Positions 9,363-18,672 of a stretch of DNA of 64,000 nucleotides are shown piece by piece. Both the position numbers and the translations under genes were made by a program. Where the stretch lies: contig JACRCQ010000050.1 of assembly GCA_016218915.1 (NCBI GenBank), positions 22,309-86,308 on the forward strand, written 5' to 3'. The notes below the pieces were generated by a model. It ran no database searches. It was given only the letters and a program-made list of their open reading frames with translations, and had not been told where the DNA came from. Numbering within the stretch: the first letter of the stretch is position 1; every line of letters begins with the position of its first letter. This DNA comes from Deltaproteobacteria bacterium. GTDB lineage: Bacteria; Myxococcota_A; Polyangia; Polyangiales; Polyangiaceae.

Positions 9363-11120
9363 CTACGTCTCCTGTTCCGGGGTCGCGATCTCATCGAGCG
9401 CGCGGCGCACCGCACGCAGCAGCGTCGCGTGATTGAACGGCTTCTCGATCAGCTTGACGCCAGGCTCGAGCACTCCGTGCCGCCCGATCACGTCCGCCGT
9501 GTACCCGGACATGAACAGGATGCGGATTCCCGGGAGCCGGTGCCTCACGCGATCCGCGAGCTCACGGCCGTTCAACCCGGGCATGATCACGTCGGTCAGA
9601 AGCAGCTCCGGCGGCTGCTCGAGCGCGTCGAGCATCGCAAGCGCCTCGTCGCCCGTCGAGGCTTCCACGACCCGGTACCCTGCCCCACGCAGGAATCGTA
9701 CGGTCAGCTCCCGGACCTGCTTGGAGTCCTCGCACACCATCAGGGTCTCGGTTCCCCTGCACTGCTCAGCGGGCTCGTCGCACCGATCCAGCGTCTGCGG
9801 CGTGCCTTCGACTCGCGGCCAGTGAATGCGAAACACGCTGCCATGGCCGGGAACGCTATGGACGGCCACATGTCCGTCGGCCTGGTGGATGAGGCCATAG
9901 ACCGTGGCGAGGCCCATTCCCGTTCCTTTTCCTTGAGGCTTGGTCGTGAAGAACGGCTCGAAGATCCGCTCCAGGACCTCGGCGGGCATTCCTTCGCCGT
10001 GATCCCGAACCTCCAGACGCACGTGGGGCCCCTCGCGAGCCTCTGGAACCATCTCGGTGTACTCGCGGTCCAGCATGATCGAGCCGACCTCGATGGACAG
10101 CTCTCCACCCCGCGGCATCGCGTCACGAGCGTTGAGCGCGAGGTTCATGATCACCTGCTCGACCTGCGAGCGATCCGCCACGAACGTCGCTGGCTCCAGA
10201 TCGAAGCTCGTCCGAAGGTTGATGCTCTCCGGAATCAGGCTTCTGAGCATGGGCACGAACTGGCGCACGACCTCGTTCAGGTCCAACAACGAAGGCGAGC
10301 CGACCTGCTGCCGGCTGAACGCGAGCAGCTGACGGGTAAGGGCGCTGGCGCGCAGCCCTGCGCCCCTGACTTCTGTGAGCTGTTCGAGCGCGCTGTTCTC
10401 GACCATCCGTCCGGGCTCCAGATCCATGAGCAGCAAGTCGGTGTTCCCGAGAATGGTCGTCAGAAGGTTGTTGAAGTCGTGCGCCACGCCTCCAGCGAGC
10501 TGTCCGATCGCCTGGAGCTTGCGGGTCTGCAGGAGCTGCTGCTCGAGCCGGGCGCGAGCGGCCTCTTCGCGACGGAGCATGATTCTCTGATAGGCGAGCG
10601 ACGAGAGCTGGTTGGCCATGCTGAAGAGAAAGTCGCACACGGCGCGGAATCGCGCGGTCGACATCTCGGTCACCTCCAGGAACGCCTCCTGGAAGGCCCG
10701 CTCATCCGCTCCGATCTCCCGCGCATACGCGAGAATCCTCGCTTCGCTCAGCTGCTCGTTTCGCACCTGACCGATCAGCCAGTTCGCAACGTGCCGCTCG
10801 CCTGCGAAGATGCTCGCACCCCCGTCCCACAACCCACAGCTCAGGCACGGGCTCATCGTGGGACCGGTTGGATTCGGACGCCCCAGATTGGCATCGGAAT
10901 TCATGCAGTTCTTGAGCCCCTGATCGGTCTTGCGGATCACGTCGCGGCACAGCCGCGAGAAGTTGCTCGGCTCGGTCAACGGCTGCCCGTCCGGCAGCGT
11001 GATGATCGAAGCGACCCCGGTGGCGATCGCGAACGTGTCCTGCAAGTGCTGAAGGATCGGAAGCTCGATCAGGTCGAGCAATCCCAGGTCCGGTCCGTCT
11101 CGCGCAGCCGACGCGTCCAT
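9363..11120 (-). CDS. PocR-domain hybrid histidine kinase with receiver domain
   Basis: About 585 residues. An N-terminal PocR-type sensory domain (Cys-rich; ASIITLPDG, SRLC, NCMNSD, SPCLSCGLWDGG) is followed by a short coiled coil, an H-box GGVAHDFNNLLT, N-box MNLALNARDAM, G-boxes DHGEGMP and GKGTGMGL, and a C-terminal receiver domain with acidic ED, phospho-acceptor Asp in LLTDVIMPG and Lys in EKPF. There is no transmembrane helix, so it is a soluble sensor. PocR domains bind small hydrocarbon derivatives such as propanediol in known cases. ATG 11120 is preferred for its AGGTGG six bases upstream; 11162 is an alternative. Confidence 0.9.
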   Translation of the reverse strand: MDASAARDGPDLGLLDLIELPILQHLQDTFAIATGVASIITLPDGQPLTEPSNFSRLCRDVIRKTDQGLKNCMNSDANLGRPNPTGPTMSPCLSCGLWDGGASIFAGERHVANWLIGQVRNEQLSEARILAYAREIGADERAFQEAFLEVTEMSTARFRAVCDFLFSMANQLSSLAYQRIMLRREEAARARLEQQLLQTRKLQAIGQLAGGVAHDFNNLLTTILGNTDLLLMDLEPGRMVENSALEQLTEVRGAGLRASALTRQLLAFSRQQVGSPSLLDLNEVVRQFVPMLRSLIPESINLRTSFDLEPATFVADRSQVEQVIMNLALNARDAMPRGGELSIEVGSIMLDREYTEMVPEAREGPHVRLEVRDHGEGMPAEVLERIFEPFFTTKPQGKGTGMGLATVYGLIHQADGHVAVHSVPGHGSVFRIHWPRVEGTPQTLDRCDEPAEQCRGTETLMVCEDSKQVRELTVRFLRGAGYRVVEASTGDEALAMLDALEQPPELLLTDVIMPGLNGRELADRVRHRLPGIRILFMSGYTADVIGRHGVLEPGVKLIEKPFNHATLLRAVRRALDEIATPEQET

Positions 11121-11338
11121 CGCACCACCTGCTGGCAGTGCTGCTCTGTCACTCCGCTCCACCTCAGGCCCCCGTGTGATTGTCCAGCTGTCAGACTATC
11201 CAGCACAGCGCCGCAGGAAACAAGCCTGCACCGTCGAATTCAAATCGCCGATTCCGGATCGACCCCGGCCCCAAGAGACGATTGTGTCCGTGCTGTGCGA
11301 TGTCGGAGGCGCGGCGACCGCGTCAAAGGCGATCTTCC

Positions 11339-11965
11339 CTACCTCCTGCAAACCACCGCAGGCCCAGGCGTCACACCCGCATCCACCCTGCACCCGCATC
11401 CATCCGATTCCATCTGCGAAATGGGCGTGTACCCCGGCGGACACGCGCTCGCGCATCCCGCTGCACTCACGCAGCACGCGGTCACCTGCTCCGTGCACGG
11501 CTTCTGGCAGATGAACGCGTTGATGCACGACCCGCATCCGCCGCACGACTTGTCGCAGGAAGACTCCACCCGGTACGTGTCCTTGGGGCACGCGAACGGC
11601 GCGCACTGTACATACGACGGGTTCTCGATCTTGTCGTGCCGCACCCCAGCATCAGGCTCGCAGTAGTCCACGGTGCACGTGTTCTGATCGTCGACCACCA
11701 GCGACGTGCCAGGCTGGCACATCCCTTCCACACAGGTCTCCTCGCCGTTGCACACGTTGTTGTCGTCGCACTCCGACGCGTTCGCGCACGGATGTGTCTC
11801 GAACACCGCGTCCTCGACCACCGCATCCTGGACCGACGATCCGTCTTCGCCTGCCTCTGCCGACACCAGCGGCGGGCCAGCGTAGCCATCGACCGATTGC
11901 ACGATCGAGCAGGCCAGCGGCATCATGCCCGCTCCGATCAGGGCGATCACCCGCGCGTCGAGCAT
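11339..11965 (-). CDS. Cys-rich lipoprotein
   Basis: 208 residues. The N-terminus (MLDARVIALIGAGMMPLACS) is a lipoprotein signal with lipobox LACS. The mature part has about 20 cysteines, including an EGF/notch-like run (ECDDNNVCNGEETCVEGMCQPG) of the kind frequent in myxobacterial surface proteins, and a CGGCGSC cluster. No enzyme motif. The following 170 bases downstream toward the kinase gene hold no clear gene. Confidence 0.7.
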   Translation of the reverse strand: MLDARVIALIGAGMMPLACSIVQSVDGYAGPPLVSAEAGEDGSSVQDAVVEDAVFETHPCANASECDDNNVCNGEETCVEGMCQPGTSLVVDDQNTCTVDYCEPDAGVRHDKIENPSYVQCAPFACPKDTYRVESSCDKSCGGCGSCINAFICQKPCTEQVTACCVSAAGCASACPPGYTPISQMESDGCGCRVDAGVTPGPAVVCRR

Positions 11966-12189
11966 CGTCTCATGTCCGAAAGCAGCTGCACGCCCCTACG
12001 CTAGCACGCCCCCCCACCTGCCGATCCACACCGTTGTCGCCCCACAGAACAGTGTACGGAACACCTCGCGACTCGAATTCACCGTGAATCACCGTGCGAA
12101 TCTCTGTCCCGCTGTTCTCGCGACGCATCGCTTTGCCTGCAAATCACCGACAAAGATGGTGGATCGCGGATTGCACATGCCTCTGCATC

Positions 12190-14331
12190 ATGGCCCACTC
12201 TCCCCTCGCTGCCATTTTCGCTTGCGTGCTGCTCGCCTCCTGCTCCGCCCCCTCGCAGCCCTCGCCGGACAGCGAGCCGATCTCTTCCACCTCCCAGGCC
12301 GTCGAAGCCTGCCCGCCTGCAAACACGGTTCTCGGCATCGACATCTCGGCCTACCAGCACCCCAACGGCGCTGCCATCGACTGGGGCCAGGTCGCTGCCT
12401 CCCGAAGGTTCGTCATCATCAAGGCTTCCGAAGGCACCGGGTACACCAACAGCTACTACGCCGACGACGCCAACCAGGCGCGCGCCCATGGGATGATCGT
12501 GGGCGCCTACCACTTCCTGCTCTTCAACCACGACGGCGCTGCCCAGGCCGACAAGTTCCTCGCATCGGTCGGCGGCAACATCGCGAGCGGCGACCTGCCT
12601 GCCATGCTCGACGTGGAAGACGTCAATCACTCCGCCACCCCTGGCCAGCGCGTTGCCATCATGCAGGCATGGCTGGATCGCGTCGAGCAGGTCACTGGCC
12701 GAAAACCGATGATCTACAGCGGCTCCTGGTACTGGGGCCCGTACATGGGCAACCCCAGTGGCTACGCAGGCGTCTACCCCATGGTCTGGGCTGCCTACGT
12801 CAATGGCTGCCCCAAGGTTCCGGACGGCTTCCCAGGGCTCACCATGTGGCAGTATCTCGGCGACGAGGGCTCCACGCCTGGCATCCCGGCTGCGTGCGAC
12901 CAGGACATGTTCTACGGCTCCGAGTCCGAGCTGCTCGCCCTTGCGCAAGCCTGCAAACCCCATTGCGAAGGGAGCGTCATCGCCGGCGCTGATTGCGGCA
13001 AGGGCGATTGCGCGGCCTATGGCTCCAAGTGCGTGGACGACAACCTCGGTGTGCGATGCGCATTCTACGCGTGCCCGGATCAAGGCACGGCCGATGTGTG
13101 CCTGGACGACAAGATCCTGGGTCACTGCGACAATGGAGCGATCTCCACCGGCGACTGCTCGGCCTTCGGTGCCTACTGCTCCACGGCTGGCAACACACCT
13201 GGGCATTGCGCGTCGGTGTTCTGCGTGGCCAGTGCCACCGAGGTTCCCAAGGAGCATGACACGTGTCTGCCTGACGGAAAGCGCGTGCACTGCGATGCAA
13301 ACGGCGGGATTTCCGCTGCGGATTGCCCTGCGGACAAGATCTGCCTGCAAGGCCCGAACGGTGCTGTGTGCGGCGGCAAGAACCCGCCCCAGGGCTGGCT
13401 CGATTCCGTCAGCTGCGAGGGCGCCATCGGATGGGCCCAGGATGCGGACGAGAAGGAAAAACCGATCAGCGTGAGGATGAGCTATGGCGAAGGGTCCGGT
13501 GGAGCGGGTGCGATCGGTCTCGTCGTCACCGCAGACCTGGATCGCGCTGATCTCTGCAAGGCGATCGGCTCGTGCAAGCACGGCTTCGAAGCTCTGCTTC
13601 CGCTGAGCCTCTTTGACGGGTCTTCCCATGCAACGCACGCATCGGGCGTGGACAGCCAGGGCGGTCCTGATGCCGAGCTGTCATCGAGCCCAGCGACGAT
13701 GAAGTGCAAGGCTGTGATTCCTGCGGGCATCCGCAGGCACGTCAAGAATCCGGACAGCTATGCGAGCTGGGGTTTCTCCGACGCGTTCGATCGGCTGCCC
13801 TCGACCGACATCGAGATCAACGCGGTCCAGGCCGGACCGGATGCGCCTGACGCCCCTGTGCTGGTCAAGGCCAACGACGGCAGCCCCGAGGTCTGGCTGA
13901 TCGACGGCACCTCGCGCCGTCATGTGCCAGACATGCAGGCATTCACCGCCTGGCGATTCTCCTGGGGCAAGGTCGGCTCCATGGCTTCGTCCAAGGTTGC
14001 AGCGCTCAGCCTGGGGCCTGACCTTCCGCCCAGGCCAGTGATCGTTCAAGCCAAGAGCGGTGCGGTCTACCTGATCGATGTCGCGATCGGGCAGGATCCT
14101 GGAAGCTGGCCGGGAGCAGGGTCGGAACGGGGCTGGAGCGCACGCAAGCCGATCTCGTTTGCAGGGTCGAGCGACGACTCCAGCTGCTCGGTCGCTGCGG
14201 ACGTAGGAGCCCACGGCTCGCGTGGGTGGCTGCTCTTGGTGCTTGGAGCGGTGGTCGCACGAAGGCGCACCACCCCAGCAGCGCCGCACAGATCCGGCAA
14301 TCGTCGCAGTGGAAAAAGGCCTCGAACGTGA
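12190..14331 (+). CDS. GH25 lysozyme-like lipoprotein with MYXO-CTERM-like tail
   Basis: About 713 residues from ATG 12190. Signal peptide with lipobox LASC at about residue 19. A GH25 muramidase domain follows (about 35-250): VLGIDISAYQ with the first acidic residue, IKASEGTGY, VGAYHFLLF, the DxE pair in AMLDVED, and MWQYLGDEG. GH25 enzymes cleave peptidoglycan glycan strands. Next come Cys-rich repeats like those of the 2403 protein, then two beta-rich repeats of the form VLVKANDGSPEVWLIDG. The C-terminus has SSCS followed by a hydrophobic helix and ARRR, resembling MYXO-CTERM. An earlier ATG at 12094 would put about 30 unlikely residues before the signal. Confidence 0.85.
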   Translation: MAHSPLAAIFACVLLASCSAPSQPSPDSEPISSTSQAVEACPPANTVLGIDISAYQHPNGAAIDWGQVAASRRFVIIKASEGTGYTNSYYADDANQARAHGMIVGAYHFLLFNHDGAAQADKFLASVGGNIASGDLPAMLDVEDVNHSATPGQRVAIMQAWLDRVEQVTGRKPMIYSGSWYWGPYMGNPSGYAGVYPMVWAAYVNGCPKVPDGFPGLTMWQYLGDEGSTPGIPAACDQDMFYGSESELLALAQACKPHCEGSVIAGADCGKGDCAAYGSKCVDDNLGVRCAFYACPDQGTADVCLDDKILGHCDNGAISTGDCSAFGAYCSTAGNTPGHCASVFCVASATEVPKEHDTCLPDGKRVHCDANGGISAADCPADKICLQGPNGAVCGGKNPPQGWLDSVSCEGAIGWAQDADEKEKPISVRMSYGEGSGGAGAIGLVVTADLDRADLCKAIGSCKHGFEALLPLSLFDGSSHATHASGVDSQGGPDAELSSSPATMKCKAVIPAGIRRHVKNPDSYASWGFSDAFDRLPSTDIEINAVQAGPDAPDAPVLVKANDGSPEVWLIDGTSRRHVPDMQAFTAWRFSWGKVGSMASSKVAALSLGPDLPPRPVIVQAKSGAVYLIDVAIGQDPGSWPGAGSERGWSARKPISFAGSSDDSSCSVAADVGAHGSRGWLLLVLGAVVARRRTTPAAPHRSGNRRSGKRPRT

Positions 14332-14343
14332 TACGCAAGGATC

Positions 14344-14775
14344 ATGAGTGCGGTGCGAGGAACGCTGCTGTTGTTGCTGGCACTCGGAGCGTGGGGCTGC
14401 GTGCACGAGCCTGAAGCGCAGCCTGCGCATTCTCCGGACGGCGCGATCCTGCTGCCAGCATGGGCCAACGACACCCGGGTGAAGCCCAGGCCTGTACCGT
14501 CGCAGCGGGGCACTGTGGTGCTGGGTGAATCCACCAACGAATCCCAATCCGGGCGGCACGGGTACGGGGAGTCCGCAGTCCCGTCCAGCGCGCAGTCCAA
14601 GTTCAAGTCGGATGCGCCGGTGCGCAGCTGCGGGCGCACCTTCTACCGTCCGATCGTCTACGGCACAGGCGGCTCGCGGGCAGCAACCGGCTCGGTGCCT
14701 CCGGTAGGCGGCAACTGGCCATCCATTCCCAATCACGGCACTCCGATGCCGACCACGACTCCGGTGCATCCCTGA
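14344..14775 (+). CDS. Small lipoprotein of unknown function
   Basis: 143 residues. N-terminal signal (MSAVRGTLLLLLALGAWGC) with lipobox AWGC. The mature part is Pro/Ser/Gly-rich with a single other cysteine in VRSCGRTFYRP. It starts 12 bases after the GH25 gene and may be transcribed with it. No recognisable domain. Confidence 0.55.
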   Translation: MSAVRGTLLLLLALGAWGCVHEPEAQPAHSPDGAILLPAWANDTRVKPRPVPSQRGTVVLGESTNESQSGRHGYGESAVPSSAQSKFKSDAPVRSCGRTFYRPIVYGTGGSRAATGSVPPVGGNWPSIPNHGTPMPTTTPVHP

Positions 14776-14844
14776 ACGACCTGCGCGGACGCCCGCGCGA
14801 TGATCCCGCTAGGCACTTCGGGCGCACGGTCCTAGTCTGCGCCT

Positions 14845-15516
14845 GTGAGCCGAGCCAAGTGGATTGTTGCCGCCGCCGCCGTCGTGGCCGTCGTCGCCAC
14901 GCTGATCCTGTTGTGCAGACGTTCGCGAGACCCATCGGATCGCTCAGCCGGGGGCAGCGGTCTTGCCGGACCGTCTGCCGGGCAAGACGAGAGCAGTCCA
15001 GCGACCAGAGGCACGGCTGCGCCGCTGTCGAGCTCGGTGCACGATCGCAAGACACGCGATGATGTGCGTGCTCGGATCTACGCAAGCCGTGGGCAGGCGC
15101 CACCAGACCCTGGAGGCGTGCCTCGCAATGCGGGCGCCAATCCTGCCTCCGTGGTGCCGACGCCGGCGCCTCTGGGCTCGAGCACGCTCGACAAGGAGTA
15201 CATCCGCGACGTCGTTCGCTCTGACTTCTACCCGATGGCGCGGCAATGCTACGAGTCCGCGCTCGTGTCGAACCCGAAGCTGTCTGGCAAGCTGGTGGTG
15301 TTCTTCACGATCGTGGGCGACGAGAAGGTGGGCGGCATCGTGGAGTCTGCGGAGCTGGTGGAAGGGACCACGATCGACGACCCGCAGCTGACGCAGTGCT
15401 TCGCCGAGTCGATGAAGACCGTTGCCTTCAAGGCCCCGCGCAAGGGCGGCATGGTGACCGTGAAGTATCCGTTCGAGATGACCCCTGACGAGCCGCAAGC
15501 GGACGCCGGGCGCTGA
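14845..15516 (+). CDS. AgmX/PglI C-terminal domain protein
   Basis: 223 residues from GTG 14845. One N-terminal membrane helix (WIVAAAAVVAVVATLILLC) anchors a Pro/Ser-rich linker and a C-terminal domain of about 100 residues (IRDVVRSDFYPMARQCYE, LVVFFTIVGDEKVGGIVES, LTQCFAESMKTVAF). This pattern, with a conserved Cys in CYE and in QCF, is the AgmX/PglI C-terminal domain, associated in Myxococcus with adventurous gliding proteins and resembling TonB C-termini. The precise role here is not shown. Confidence 0.78.
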   Translation: MSRAKWIVAAAAVVAVVATLILLCRRSRDPSDRSAGGSGLAGPSAGQDESSPATRGTAAPLSSSVHDRKTRDDVRARIYASRGQAPPDPGGVPRNAGANPASVVPTPAPLGSSTLDKEYIRDVVRSDFYPMARQCYESALVSNPKLSGKLVVFFTIVGDEKVGGIVESAELVEGTTIDDPQLTQCFAESMKTVAFKAPRKGGMVTVKYPFEMTPDEPQADAGR

Positions 15517-15608
15517 GACGGGGCGGACGGCGAGCCGATCCCGGCCCTGGTTCGGATTCGGATGCGATGACTACCCGCGCGGCAAGGATGTTGCTACAAC
15601 AGCCGGCC

Positions 15609-16553
15609 ATGAGGTCTTTGCCGGCGATTATCGCCACCTTGGTTGTCACTGCGGCAGCTGCAGTTGGCGCCTGCAACAAGTCGGGCCCCACCGGAACCGA
15701 CGCTGGACCGTCCGCAACTGGACCGGTATCCCCATCCGCGCGCTCGTCGTCGAGCGGCACGATCCTGCGAATCTCTCCAGGACCCCTGTCGTCCAACATC
15801 CCGCTGCCTGCGGCGAGCGTCGAGAACATGGTCAACCCAACGCATCGCGCTCCGTACAGCGGGCCGACCGGCTCGTTGCAGGGCGTGGTCAAGCTCAAGG
15901 GCGACCAGGCGCCTGCACAAGACAACAAGTACAACCCCGGGTGCGAAGGCGCGCGCGCGACCTATGACAAGCTGTTCCGCGAGGGCCCAGGGCGCGTGGC
16001 GCCGGACGTGCTCGTGGCAGTGACCGAATACGACGCGTACATCCCTGCGAAAGAGCCTGCTGCCAAGGTGGTCGTGAAGGATTGCGCCTACGATCGCCGC
16101 ACCGTGGTCGTGACGTTCGGGCAACGGATCGACGTCAGCAACCTCGACGAAAAGCAGAGCTACCTTCCGTTCCTCGCCGGTGTGTCTGCGCCCGCGCACA
16201 TGGTGCTTCCGCCCAAGGGGCAAGGCGGACCGGTCAAGCTCTACCCCCTCGACATCGGCCGCTTCCTGCTGGTCGACGAGATGAATCGTTCGTGGATGAA
16301 GGCCGATGTCTACGTGCTCAAGTATCCGACCGCCACGGTCACGGACCTGGAAGGCAAGTACCGCATCGATGGCATCCCGGTCGGCAAGGTCAAGGTGTCG
16401 GCGCTGCTGCCGCTGGCCGATCTGACTGGGAACACCGAGGTGACCGTGGAAGAGGGGAAGGCCGTCACCGTGGACTTCACGCTCGACTACAAGAAGCCCG
16501 CGCCTGCGCCTTCCTCCTCGGCTCCAGCACGCAAGGGACCGGTGATCAAGTAG
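15609..16553 (+). CDS. Lipoprotein with carboxypeptidase-regulatory-like domain
   Basis: About 314 residues from ATG 15609, which gives a compact signal peptide ending VGAC; 15567 and 15588 are in-frame alternatives. The protein contains a Ser/Pro-rich linker, a plastocyanin-like beta region (DRRTVVVTFGQRIDVSNLDEKQ), and a C-terminal beta domain with TDLEGKYRIDGIPVGKVKVSALLP, typical of carboxypeptidase-regulatory-like folds. It ends with a Pro/Ala/Ser tail. The role is likely periplasmic or surface binding; no catalytic motif was seen. Confidence 0.7.
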   Translation: MRSLPAIIATLVVTAAAAVGACNKSGPTGTDAGPSATGPVSPSARSSSSGTILRISPGPLSSNIPLPAASVENMVNPTHRAPYSGPTGSLQGVVKLKGDQAPAQDNKYNPGCEGARATYDKLFREGPGRVAPDVLVAVTEYDAYIPAKEPAAKVVVKDCAYDRRTVVVTFGQRIDVSNLDEKQSYLPFLAGVSAPAHMVLPPKGQGGPVKLYPLDIGRFLLVDEMNRSWMKADVYVLKYPTATVTDLEGKYRIDGIPVGKVKVSALLPLADLTGNTEVTVEEGKAVTVDFTLDYKKPAPAPSSSAPARKGPVIK

Positions 16554-16620
16554 GGTAGTACCGTGTGCCCGAAGTGCGTAGCAGGATCATTGGCGCCCAC
16601 CGCGTTCCGCCAACCGTAGC

Positions 16621-16665
16621 GACACGGCATCGCCGTGTCTCCGTTGGGCACGGCATGCCGTGCCC
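16621..16665. repeat. Pair of REP-like palindromes
   Basis: Two adjacent palindromes in the 129-base gap between convergent genes: GACACGGCATCGCCGTGTC at 16621-16639 and GGGCACGGCATGCCGTGCCC at 16646-16665. The core CGGCATCGCCG also appears in the palindrome at 48141, so this is a dispersed family. They could also act as a bidirectional transcription stop, although no T-run follows. Confidence 0.65.
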
Positions 16666-16682
16666 CACGCAGGCACGCAGCA

Positions 16683-18515
16683 CTAGTGCGCCGGCGCCAC
16701 CGAGATGTGCCCGAGATCGAGCCCGCCTGGGTACATGTAGCTCGTGTAGCTGCCGTATCCGTAGATCATGATGCCGAACGGCACCGCAGACTTGGCCGTG
16801 TGCACGTCGGTCTGGCTGAGCAGCTCGCGGGCTACGCCGTAGCCTGACTCGCCGATCGGCTGGAAATCCCCTGCATCGATCGTCTTGCCATCCACCGTGA
16901 CCACAGCGTCCAGCTTGGCGATCACGTTGACGAAGTTCTTGTCGTACTGGTTCGGGGCCAGGAACACGTAGTCGTTGCGAAACTGCCGCGTGGGCACTGC
17001 GAGCGCCTGCGATGGATCCCCCTGCATCGCCAGTAGCCCGCCGTCAGGATCGTTGCCCGGCGTCGTGTCGGCTCCCTGCATGAACTGCGCGATCAGGATC
17101 GGCTTGTCTGCCGTGATCCGCAGATCCTTTTTGACGTACCGCAGCTCGAGCGTCGGGTCCGAAGGGCTGAGCACGACGTCTTCCTGCTCCGGAGGATCGA
17201 AGTGGATCTTCGTGTCCTTCTCCACCGCAGCGATTCGCAGCGTGTGCGGTGACGGCTTGCCGTTGGGCGCCACCGGGAACGCGACCAGATAGTCCTTTCC
17301 CAGCGTCTCCACAGGGAACATCACGTCCTCTACGTGATCGCAGGCCTGCGTGTCGACCGTGGGGATGTTGGCGCAGGCCTGGCCGGTGATCACGTGCACT
17401 GGCTTGGAGGCTCTGACGCGCGCGCCAGTCGGGTCCGAGCCGAGCGTGTTGAAGCAGAATCCGCCGCCTGTCATGCCGGCCAGCACCTGCAGGACGTCCC
17501 CGGCTTGGAGCGTTGCGCTCCCCTCCCCGTTGGAGTCGATGCCGCCGCCCTTCACGAACTGCCTCGCACCAGGATCCAGCTTCACCTCGGTGTCGTCCTG
17601 CGTCGCCGTGATCGTGATGAACGCCGGCTTGCACCCCTGCGAAGGCCAGGTCATCGCGTAGTAGTCGCGGGTGAGCACGTGCGTCGGCAGAAGGAGCGAC
17701 GCATCGTTGGAGTACGAGTAGCAGGCGCTCGGATCCTTCGGATCGCCGTAAGGGCATTCCGCGGGCTTGGGCGCAAGCTTGTAGTCCAACGGATTGAACT
17801 GGTAGACGGTGACAGGTTGCGTGGAGCGTACGCGGTATGCGCCATTGGCAGCCAGCACGCTCGGCCCTGGATCCGACGGCTGACCCATGAAGTTGGGATC
17901 CGGGCCCTTGAGCTCCTTGACCCATGGCAGCTCGATCACCTCGAGCTTTCCCGGTGCGAGCATGAGCTTCTTGATCTCGGTCTGCCCTTGCGTCACCAGC
18001 ACTTCGGCTGATGCCGTGCCAGTGTTGGTGAGCACGATCGCAAAGGTGAATCCTTTCCAGACCGCGTTGTTCTCGGTCACGGTCGGCCAGTACTCGCAGC
18101 CGATGTAGCTAGGCCCGAGCGCTGCCCAGGAGCATGCGCCCTTGCAGCCGTCTGGCTCGCACCGCATCCCCTGCACAGGGTCGCACTTGTAGTCCACCAT
18201 CTCGGAGCCGTCCGGACGGCACACCGTGGCATTGCCGTTGGAGCAGGTCCCCTCGCCGGGCGTGCACACCACGCACCCGAACCCGGGGTGGCACTTGCGT
18301 CCGTCAGCCGCACAGTCGACCGACGTGCCTGCATCGGCGTCGCACGGGGTCGCCTTGTCGCCGTTGCACGTGAACAACACGCCCGCGGTCTTGCATCCGC
18401 CCGTCTCGATGATCGGGGTCTGGGTCCCTTCGATGTCCGTCTGCCCGCCCGTGGCACAGGACGTCGCGACCAGGCAAGTCGTGATCCAGACCAGCGCAAT
18501 GGCAACCGCGCGCAT
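16683..18515 (-). CDS. IgGFc-binding-type secreted lipoprotein
   Basis: About 610 residues. ATG 18515 has AGGGAGG six bases upstream and starts a lipoprotein signal ending ATSC. A Cys-rich N-terminal part (residues ~35-130, NGDKATPCDADAG, NGNATVCRPDG) precedes a long domain (about 140-600) like the IgGFc-binding N-terminal family: FAIVLTNTGTASAEVLV, YRVRSTQPVTVYQFNPLD, DASLLLPTHVLTRDYYAMTWP, and VASKPVHV-like RASKPVHVITG. Such proteins are common, large and secreted in Myxococcota; their ligand is not known in bacteria. The protein ends with YGYGSYTSYMYPGGL, typical of the family end. Confidence 0.82.
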   Translation of the reverse strand: MRAVAIALVWITTCLVATSCATGGQTDIEGTQTPIIETGGCKTAGVLFTCNGDKATPCDADAGTSVDCAADGRKCHPGFGCVVCTPGEGTCSNGNATVCRPDGSEMVDYKCDPVQGMRCEPDGCKGACSWAALGPSYIGCEYWPTVTENNAVWKGFTFAIVLTNTGTASAEVLVTQGQTEIKKLMLAPGKLEVIELPWVKELKGPDPNFMGQPSDPGPSVLAANGAYRVRSTQPVTVYQFNPLDYKLAPKPAECPYGDPKDPSACYSYSNDASLLLPTHVLTRDYYAMTWPSQGCKPAFITITATQDDTEVKLDPGARQFVKGGGIDSNGEGSATLQAGDVLQVLAGMTGGGFCFNTLGSDPTGARVRASKPVHVITGQACANIPTVDTQACDHVEDVMFPVETLGKDYLVAFPVAPNGKPSPHTLRIAAVEKDTKIHFDPPEQEDVVLSPSDPTLELRYVKKDLRITADKPILIAQFMQGADTTPGNDPDGGLLAMQGDPSQALAVPTRQFRNDYVFLAPNQYDKNFVNVIAKLDAVVTVDGKTIDAGDFQPIGESGYGVARELLSQTDVHTAKSAVPFGIMIYGYGSYTSYMYPGGLDLGHISVAPAH

Positions 18516-18672
18516 GTGAGCCTCCCTGCGAGCGGGCAAAGAGCCCGCATGAGTCGTCTGTCCCATGGGTGGCGCCTGCCCATGGAGCCGGGCGGATCTT
18601 TTTTCTTGCCTGAGCCTGGCGAGCGCGAAGACGTCTTGCCCCGGGCCGCCCCAGGGAACACGCTACGCGACC

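Noticed and set aside
9258..11666. 802-residue plus-strand frame opposite the PocR kinase
   Set aside because: No domain motif; the opposite strand holds complete kinase and receiver boxes.
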